From: Thermodesulfobacteriota bacterium | Lineage (GTDB): Bacteria > Desulfobacterota > Dissulfuribacteria > Dissulfuribacterales > UBA3076 | Assembly: GCA_003645605.1 (NCBI GenBank) | Contig: QNAY01000012.1 | Coordinates: forward strand, 1-10,674 | Direction: 5' to 3' | Length of the DNA: 10,674 nt | Shown: positions 6,097 to 10,674 of the stretch, one piece after another | How positions within the stretch are numbered: position 1 is the stretch's first letter | How the letters are laid out: every line of letters starts with the position of its first letter | Made by a program: the position numbers and the translations under genes | Notes under the pieces: model-generated | Databases searched by the model: none | Seen by the model: only the letters and a program-made list of their open reading frames with translations | Told to the model about the DNA's origin: nothing

Positions 6097-8969
6097 CATC
6101 CCATTACCTCATCCCAGATTTTCCTGACTCCGGACCTCAGGTCCGTGAGATCGCCGACCTCCACATAAGTCGGTCTTTCTTGCAGGCTGAGTTTGTTTAT
6201 TGTTTTTCTGTAGCTCACATATGCTTCCAAAAGTATGTCAGTATATTTTTTTCGTATCAGGTCTTTCTGTTCAAAGGCCTCAAGCAGTCTGATACTATTA
6301 CTCCATTCAGTGAGGTCCGGATGCCGGAAGGCATTTGCCAATACCATATAATGGATCAGGAATTCTATATCAGTCAGGCCGCCGGGATCATGTTTAAGGT
6401 CAAATTTGCCGGGATGCTTGTTCCCATATTGGCTTATCAATCTTTCTCGCATGGAGATAACAGAATTCTTTAAAATATCAGTGTCACGGGACTTGGCAAT
6501 TACTTTTTTTCTCAGTTCATCAAACTCCTTACAGACCCTGATGTCACCCACGATCGTCCTTGCCCTCACAAGGGCCTGGTGTTCCCATGTCCAGGCCTGG
6601 CCCATTTGATACTGGAAAAAGGCCTCCATGCTGCTGACCAGGACTCCTGACGCCCCGCTGGGACGAAGGCGCATATCTACTTCATACAGGATTCCTGCCT
6701 GGGTATGGACTGTCAAAATATGAATCATTCGTTGTCCCAGACGGGTATAAAACATAGTACTATCCAGAGGCTTGGGCCCGGAGGTCATCCGGCCCATTTT
6801 ACCGGTATGGAGAAAAACCAGATCCAGGTCCGAGCTATAGCCCATCTCCGTTCCTCCAAGTTTGCCATAGGCAACAACCGCAAAGCCACAGTTTTCTTTT
6901 TCATCTTGGCCGGATACGCATGGGGGCATGCCGTGTCGATCTATCAGGTGGTCCCGGGCAATGGCAAAGACCCTATCTACTACTACCTCGGCAGTGTCCG
7001 TAAGGTGGTGACTCACATCCTGGACCGACAGGGCCCCTGAGATGTCAGCCGCAGCTACTCTCAGCATATTTGCCTGTCTAAATCGCCTGAGTTCATCCAT
7101 CTGCTGTTCCAAGTCGCCCGGCGATACTCCGGAGAGCATTTTTTTTATGTCTTTTTCCAGACTTGGCCTGTCAGGGGGTGAGTAAAGAGTCAGTGGGGCA
7201 AGGAGTTCATCCAGCAGGACAGGCTGTCTTGATAGAAGCGTCGCTATCCATGCCCCTCTTGAACAGAGCCTTATCAGGTGTGACAGGGCATCAGGATTTT
7301 CCAGGAGAAGAGATAGATAGCAGGTCCGTCTCTCAATTGATTCTATCAGGTCAAGTGTCCTTTTGAGAGCAAGATCCGGCTGGTTCGCCCCCGCGGCTTC
7401 CTTAAGCACAAGAGGGATCAGGCGGTCCAGCCGGTCTCGTCCTGATGAACTGAGGCTCAGGCTCGTCCTGGAGTCCTTAAGGCCCTGGAGAAAGTTCAAA
7501 ATCTCATTGGTTTTATGAAAACCCATTGACTGAAGGGCTTGTACAGCCCGGTCTTTGTCGACTGTTCCAAACCAAATGCCGGACAGGAGCTGTTTCGCTG
7601 AGTCTTTATTTTGGGCATCTTCTCTGGAGAAAAGTTCCTTAAAGTGATAGTGGACTGTGTTCATGTGCCTGCGGAGCGTATCTATATATTTTTTCCAGGT
7701 CTGAAAACCCATAGAAAGTGCGAGGCGGGTTTGAGAAATGGGCTCAAAGGGCAGCTTGTGTGTCTGTTGGTCAGCGTATTCCTGCAGGCGGTGTTCAGTG
7801 TTGCGCAAGAATATATATGCATCCCTTAATTTCCGACATTCGTCTTGGGGCAGGAAGTTATGGACAGCCAGGAATTCCAGGACTCGAAGAATGCTCCTTT
7901 CCCGAAGTTCCGGCATCTTGCCGCCCCTAATGAGTTGAAAGATCTGGCCTATAAACTCAATCTCGCGTATCCCTCCTGCGCCCAGCTTGATGTCGTTTTT
8001 AATGTTTTTCTTTTGCGCTTCCTGTTCTATCAGTTGCTTCATTTCCCTTAAGGAGTCAAAAGCCCCGTAGTCCAGGTAACGGCGATACACAAAGGGCCTT
8101 AATGTTTCAAGCAGCGTGTCTCCATCAGTGCCACCGGCAACCGGGCGGGCTTTAATCATTGCGTATCGTTCCCACTCCCTCCCTTGGCTTTGATAATATT
8201 CTTCCATGGCATCAAAGCTCAGGACCAGGGGTCCATTTTCCCCATATGGCCTAAGTCTTATGTCCACACGAAACACAATACCTCCGGCGGTAATCGTGCC
8301 TATAACACTTATCAATCTGCGGCAAAGCCGGGCAAAAAATTCTTCGTTAGTGACGGATTTTGGGCCGTCTTTAGTATGTCCGGATTCAGGGTACGCAAAT
8401 ATCAGGTCAATATCCGAGGAGAAGTTGAGCTCTCCGGCCCCGAGTTTGCCCATCCCGAGGATAACCAGGGATTGGGGCTTGCCTTCCTTGTCGGCAGGAC
8501 AGCCAAGTTCCTGACATTGCCAGGGATGGAGGAGGCTGAGGGCACCCTTTAGACATGCCTCTGCCAGGGATGAGAGGTCCTCCATGGTCTCTTTGAGATC
8601 TGCCCGTTGGGCAAGGTCTCTCCATGCTATCCTGACCATCTCTCGCTTTCTCAGCCGGCGCAGAATTATTCCGAGCTGTTTATGGTCTTGGGCTTCTTTA
8701 ACTGAATTATTGACTATTCGGTCATAGTTACCGTTCGTATAGGAATTTATAAGATCACCACTTCCTAAAAGATCCAATAGCAGCCCTGGTTCCTTGATGC
8801 AGCTTTTTGCGACAAATTCACTAAAGGCCCACACCTGTTTCGCCGTATTTATTATATGAGGATCATCAGGAAACGGAAGTCCGGATGACAACGCAGCCTC
8901 CGCAAAATTTTTCCAATAGTTATCAGCCTTTAACAGGAGTTCTTCAGGTAGTCGTGTTTGGGGCAACAT
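6096..8969 (-). CDS. glnE: Bifunctional glutamine synthetase adenylyltransferase/adenylyl-removing enzyme
   Basis: This 957-residue protein is about the length of E. coli GlnE (946). It adenylylates glutamine synthetase when nitrogen is plentiful and removes the AMP by phosphorolysis when nitrogen is scarce, in response to PII protein and glutamine. Both nucleotidyltransferase domains are intact. The N-terminal one (deadenylylation in E. coli) has GMGKLGAGELNFSSDID at 172-188 with D186 and D188, then VDIRLRPYGENG (235-246) and GAGGIREIEF (330-339). The C-terminal one (adenylylation) has YGKLGGTEMGYSSDLD at 701-716 with D714 and D716, then VDMRLRPSGASG (764-775) and, further on, DPGGLTDIEF. 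The linker holds regulatory helices. The ATG at 8969 has only a weak purine stretch (AGAAAAA) upstream. It is the first gene of the leftward block and is immediately followed by pglB, whose product has no known link to nitrogen control. No glnA or glnB lies in the window. Confidence 0.97.
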   Translation of the reverse strand: MLPQTRLPEELLLKADNYWKNFAEAALSSGLPFPDDPHIINTAKQVWAFSEFVAKSCIKEPGLLLDLLGSGDLINSYTNGNYDRIVNNSVKEAQDHKQLGIILRRLRKREMVRIAWRDLAQRADLKETMEDLSSLAEACLKGALSLLHPWQCQELGCPADKEGKPQSLVILGMGKLGAGELNFSSDIDLIFAYPESGHTKDGPKSVTNEEFFARLCRRLISVIGTITAGGIVFRVDIRLRPYGENGPLVLSFDAMEEYYQSQGREWERYAMIKARPVAGGTDGDTLLETLRPFVYRRYLDYGAFDSLREMKQLIEQEAQKKNIKNDIKLGAGGIREIEFIGQIFQLIRGGKMPELRERSILRVLEFLAVHNFLPQDECRKLRDAYIFLRNTEHRLQEYADQQTHKLPFEPISQTRLALSMGFQTWKKYIDTLRRHMNTVHYHFKELFSREDAQNKDSAKQLLSGIWFGTVDKDRAVQALQSMGFHKTNEILNFLQGLKDSRTSLSLSSSGRDRLDRLIPLVLKEAAGANQPDLALKRTLDLIESIERRTCYLSLLLENPDALSHLIRLCSRGAWIATLLSRQPVLLDELLAPLTLYSPPDRPSLEKDIKKMLSGVSPGDLEQQMDELRRFRQANMLRVAAADISGALSVQDVSHHLTDTAEVVVDRVFAIARDHLIDRHGMPPCVSGQDEKENCGFAVVAYGKLGGTEMGYSSDLDLVFLHTGKMGRMTSGPKPLDSTMFYTRLGQRMIHILTVHTQAGILYEVDMRLRPSGASGVLVSSMEAFFQYQMGQAWTWEHQALVRARTIVGDIRVCKEFDELRKKVIAKSRDTDILKNSVISMRERLISQYGNKHPGKFDLKHDPGGLTDIEFLIHYMVLANAFRHPDLTEWSNSIRLLEAFEQKDLIRKKYTDILLEAYVSYRKTINKLSLQERPTYVEVGDLTDLRSGVRKIWDEVMG

Positions 8970-9074
8970 TTTTTCTAGAATTTTGTGTCCAGTGTATTAT
9001 GTTCTTATGGTCTTTGCAGTGAAATTGGAAATTGGAAAAAACACAAAGATGTAGATGCGTTACCTAATTTCGAA

Positions 9075-9221
9075 GTAACTTCTCAATAAGTCCGGGCAAT
9101 ACACTGTCACCGGCGCCTCCTGTCATTGCGAGGAGCCTTGGCGACGAAGCAATCTCCTTGCTATGGAAGAGATTGCTTCGCTTCGCTCGCAATGACAGCC
9201 CCCAATTTATTGAGAAATTAC
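9075..9221. repeat. Composite imperfect palindrome, possible MITE-like element
   Basis: The outer arms 9075-9089 (GTAACTTCTCAATAA) and 9207-9221 (TTATTGAGAAATTAC) are inverted copies matching at 14 of 15 positions. They enclose the REP-like hairpin at 9121-9197. The sequences between outer and inner arms do not pair well, so the unit could be an older insertion that has drifted, or a REP element inserted inside another palindrome. No transposase gene is inside it. Confidence 0.55.
9121..9197. repeat. REP-like palindromic intergenic element
   Basis: The outer arms TGTCATTGCGAG (9121-9132) and CTCGCAATGACA (9186-9197) are perfect inverted copies. So are the inner arms CGAAGCAATCTC (9145-9156) and GAGATTGCTTCG (9169-9180), with a 12-nt loop at 9157-9168. 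The left side carries 12 nt (9133-9144) between its arms where the right side has 5 nt (9181-9185), giving an asymmetric bulge. From memory, sequences of the GTCATTGCGAG...GAAGCAATC type are dispersed intergenic repeats in many bacterial genomes. A spurious frame encoding RAKRSN...PRLLAMT is their usual translation. Confidence 0.85.
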
Positions 9222-9331
9222 ATTTCCATTTTCGAATTTCCAGTTTCGACATCGGCATTCAATTTGATAATACATGCTTTTTCGAAAAAAAGTGTAAACT
9301 GGTGAATGAAGGATGCTGTCTTTTTTATTTC

Positions 9332-9337
9332 TATACT
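9332..9337 (+). promoter_or_regulatory. waaF: Possible -10 element for waaF
   Basis: TATACT matches TATAAT at five of six positions, but no convincing -35 hexamer lies 16-18 nt upstream. Transcription starting about 7 nt downstream would leave a leader of some 40 nt before the TTG at 9387. It would make the TTG at 9345 leaderless. Confidence 0.25.
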
Positions 9338-9386
9338 ATAGACGTTGGCATTTAAACAGATCAAAGAACAGAACACAGGTACATCC

Positions 9387-10475
9387 TTGAGCATTGAAAA
9401 TAAATTAGGGTCAAATCCCCGGATATTGATTAGATCCACCAATTGGATCGGAGATGCCGTCATGACTACACCGGCAGTGATGGCACTTAGAAAAAATTAT
9501 CCAAAAGCCCATATTTCTATTCTGGCAAGACCTTGGGTAGAACCTGTCTTCTCCGGGAATCCCGCTGTAGATGAAGTTATATCTTGCGGCAGTACGGGCC
9601 GTAACAGCACGATCTTGGAAAAATTAATCCTCGCCAAATCTCTTAGGAACAAAAAATTTGATCTTGCTCTCCTGTTCCCAAACTCCTTTGAGTCAGCCCT
9701 GATTACGTGGCTTGCCCGCATACCCAGGCGCGTGGGTTATGCCACCGACGCAAGACGCCTGATTCTTACATTGCCGGTATCAGTACCTGAGGACCGCAGG
9801 AGTAAACACGAAATATTCTACTATCTAAACCTTGTTGATCATATGGGCCGCTTGCATTCTAATACCCATTCAACAAATGAAGCAGGCCGTAAGGAACAAA
9901 CCGGGCTATTCCTTAAGGTCCCGGCCCAAGGGGAGTCAGGGGCCAGGCAGATACTTGCTCAAATGGGGTTGGATCAAGGATCGTTACTCGTGGGGTTTAA
10001 TCCGGGCGCCGCATATGGGCCGGCAAAATGCTGGCCGGTAGAGAGATTCGTATCTTTAGGAAAGGCCCTGGTCGAGCATTTCAAAGATTGTCATATATTG
10101 GTCTTTGGGACCAACAAGGAAGAGTCTGTGGCAGAGGATATTTGCGGTCCTATTGGTGAAAGGGGCCGCAATCTGGCAGGAAAGACAAGCCTTGCTGAGG
10201 CCATGGGGCTTATATCAAACCTCGATTTGCTTGTGACAAATGATTCCGGTCTTATGCATATCGGCGCAGCATTAGGAGTTTCTTTGGTTGCGATTTTTGG
10301 CTCTACAAATCCGGTTACAACAGGTCCATGGTCAGCTGATAGTGTTATAATTCGCCACGAACTTCCATGCAGCCCGTGCCTTAAACGCAGTTGCCCCACG
10401 GATTTTAAATGTCTGCTCGGGATTGAAGTTGAGGAAGTTTTACAGGAATGTTTGAGACAGTTGAATAGGAAATGA
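9387..10475 (+). CDS. waaF: Lipopolysaccharide heptosyltransferase II (GT9 family)
   Basis: This GT-B enzyme adds the second L-glycero-D-manno-heptose to the LPS inner core at the cytoplasmic face of the inner membrane. With the start at TTG 9387 it has 362 residues, near the usual ~350. Visible family motifs are ILIRSTNWIGDAVMTTPA (13-30), which is the acceptor-side N-terminus, FNPGAAYGPAKCWP (204-217), the heptose-donor region AGKTSLAEAMGLI (264-276), TNDSGLMHIGAALG (284-297), FGSTNP (304-309) and the C-terminal cysteine cluster CSPCLKRSCP. TTG 9387 is preferred because AGGT lies 6 nt upstream and the conserved domain begins soon after it. The frame stays open to a TTG at 9345, which would add 14 residues and has no Shine-Dalgarno; no ATG is available before the conserved region. 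Other GT9 enzymes such as WaaC are possible, but NWIGDAVM favours WaaF. It is divergent from glnE and lies next to the glycan-building genes. Confidence 0.93.
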   Translation: MSIENKLGSNPRILIRSTNWIGDAVMTTPAVMALRKNYPKAHISILARPWVEPVFSGNPAVDEVISCGSTGRNSTILEKLILAKSLRNKKFDLALLFPNSFESALITWLARIPRRVGYATDARRLILTLPVSVPEDRRSKHEIFYYLNLVDHMGRLHSNTHSTNEAGRKEQTGLFLKVPAQGESGARQILAQMGLDQGSLLVGFNPGAAYGPAKCWPVERFVSLGKALVEHFKDCHILVFGTNKEESVAEDICGPIGERGRNLAGKTSLAEAMGLISNLDLLVTNDSGLMHIGAALGVSLVAIFGSTNPVTTGPWSADSVIIRHELPCSPCLKRSCPTDFKCLLGIEVEEVLQECLRQLNRK

Positions 10476-10508
10476 AGTGAAGTGAAGGGGCAAGGGGCAA
10501 GGGGAAGG
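10474..10508 (+). repeat. Purine-rich simple repeat after waaF
   Basis: Immediately after the waaF stop, the plus strand carries GAAGTGAAGTGAAG followed by several GGGGCAA/GGGGAA units in tandem (about 10487-10508). This is low-complexity sequence without a coding frame of note. It could be slippage-prone, and it is not a hairpin terminator. Confidence 0.6.
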
Positions 10509-10520
10509 CTCGCAAGAGCA

Positions 10521-10548
10521 ATCAACAATCATAAATCAACAATCATAA
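10521..10548 (+). repeat. 14-nt perfect tandem duplication
   Basis: ATCAACAATCATAA occurs twice in a row (10521-10534 and 10535-10548), followed by a three-base start of a third copy. No function is evident. Confidence 0.8.
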
Positions 10549-10572
10549 ATCGTAACCGTTCACGCCCATATT

Positions 10573-10599
10573 GTCATTTCGACCGAAGGGAGAAATCTT
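10573..10599. repeat. REP-like short repeat unit upstream of the GIY-YIG gene
   Basis: The unit starts GTCATTTCGACCGAAGGG and ends GAGAAATCTT. It can fold as a small hairpin, with ATTTC (10576-10580) pairing with GAAAT (10592-10596). From memory, this sequence type is another widely dispersed intergenic repeat, different from the one at 9121-9197. Only one unit is visible; an inverted partner may lie beyond the window. Its GGGAG overlaps the ribosome-binding position of the following gene. Confidence 0.6.
10589..10593 (+). promoter_or_regulatory. Shine-Dalgarno of the GIY-YIG gene, inside a repeat unit
   Basis: GGGAG ends 8 nt before the ATG at 10602 and lies within the REP-like unit at 10573-10599. 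It favours this ATG over the in-frame ATG at 10608. Confidence 0.5.
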
Positions 10600-10601
10600 A
10601 A

Positions 10602-10674
10602 ATGCCCATGACTGTGACATATTATGTGTATCTGCTCACAAATCGGAACAATAAAGTGATGTATCTGGGGGTAA
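10602..10674 (+). CDS. GIY-YIG endonuclease-family protein, first 24 codons; truncated by window edge
   Basis: The frame starting at ATG 10602 reads MPMTVTYYVYLLTN, then RNNKVMYLGV, and runs off the right end. The pattern YYVYLLTN...YLGV is the hallmark N-terminus of small single-domain GIY-YIG proteins, where the first motif is usually written YVYIL and the second YIGVT. Catalytic residues further on (Arg and Glu) are outside the window, so activity cannot be judged. Members of this group are typically 80-110 residues and their roles are mostly unknown. The call rests on only 24 residues but the motif is specific. It is read in the same direction as waaF, 126 nt downstream, and its ribosome binding site lies in a repeat unit. 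Confidence 0.75.
   Translation, partial: MPMTVTYYVYLLTNRNNKVMYLGV

Larger units (their letters stand above)
8970..9386. other. Divergent intergenic spacer between glnE and waaF
   Basis: I see no credible gene here; open frames crossing it are translations of the palindromic repeat. It must hold the promoters of both divergent units, but none is strong by eye. On the minus strand CATAAT (9003-8998) is a possible -10 for glnE without a recognisable -35. On the plus strand TATACT (9332-9337) is a possible -10 for waaF. The middle is taken up by a large inverted repeat (9075-9221). Short degenerate GAAATTGGAAA-type runs lie on either side in opposite orientation (9021-9038 on plus, about 9223-9248 on minus). 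Confidence 0.7.

Noticed and set aside
8184..8552. 122-codon plus-strand frame inside glnE
   Set aside because: It is a shadow of the N-terminal nucleotidyltransferase domain of GlnE, which is well supported on the other strand.
9064..9258. 64-codon minus-strand frame in the glnE-waaF spacer
   Set aside because: It is a translation of the REP-like palindrome (RAKRSN...RLLAMT type), a well-known source of false genes.
9158..9463. Open frames on both strands between the palindrome and the start of waaF
   Set aside because: They are built from repeat and A+T-rich spacer sequence, overlap the waaF N-terminus, and have no recognisable motif or good ribosome binding site.
10508..10519. Small hairpin GCTC-GCAA-GAGC after waaF as a terminator
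   Set aside because: The stem is only 4 bp and there is no T-run after it.
10521..10548. Tandem 14-mers as a CRISPR remnant
   Set aside because: The copies are directly adjacent with no spacers, and no cas gene is present.

Overview
The window looks like chromosome from a Gram-negative bacterium. An LPS heptosyltransferase (waaF) implies a lipid A/heptose outer membrane. A bifunctional GlnE implies covalent control of glutamine synthetase. A bacterial single-subunit oligosaccharyltransferase of the PglB/STT3 type is also present. This combination, together with REP-like intergenic palindromes, fits Desulfobacterota (the former Deltaproteobacteria) best. That placement is inference: there is no rRNA or tRNA in the window. 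Coding density is high, and most genes appear to be around 50% G+C by eye.

Layout. From about 8970 down to the left edge, six genes are read leftward in this order: glnE (6096-8969), pglB/stt3 (3855-6083), a membrane-anchored family 2 glycosyltransferase (2842-3789), a family 4 glycosyltransferase (1658-2842), a secreted or membrane-anchored transglutaminase-like protein (642-1553), and the 5' part of an asparagine-synthase-like amidotransferase (1-562, cut by the window edge). The gene ends lie close together: 12 nt between glnE and pglB, 65 nt between pglB and GT2, and a 1-nt TAATG overlap between GT2 and GT4. At least the first four genes are therefore probably one operon. To the right of a 417-nt divergent spacer (counted to the chosen waaF start), waaF (9387-10475) is read rightward. 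It is followed by a repeat-rich spacer and the first 24 codons of a GIY-YIG endonuclease-family gene that runs off the right edge.

How the genes may work together. The leftward block reads as a glycan-building unit. GT2 resembles dolichyl-phosphate-mannose-synthase-like polyprenyl-phosphate sugar transferases, GT4 adds sugars to a growing glycan, and PglB/STT3 transfers a lipid-linked oligosaccharide to asparagine in periplasmic proteins. The AsnB-like enzyme may amidate a sugar acid. The transglutaminase-like protein is a candidate periplasmic accessory, but its role is unknown. glnE at the head of the block is a nitrogen-regulation gene, and its link to the glycan genes may be only positional.

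The non-coding interest lies in the two repeat zones. At 9075-9221 a REP-like hairpin is nested inside a longer, imperfect inverted repeat between the divergent glnE and waaF. At 10474-10599 there are purine-rich runs, a 14-nt tandem duplication and a second REP-like unit, which appears to supply the ribosome binding site of the GIY-YIG gene. I found no CRISPR array, tRNA, rRNA, riboswitch or insertion sequence.
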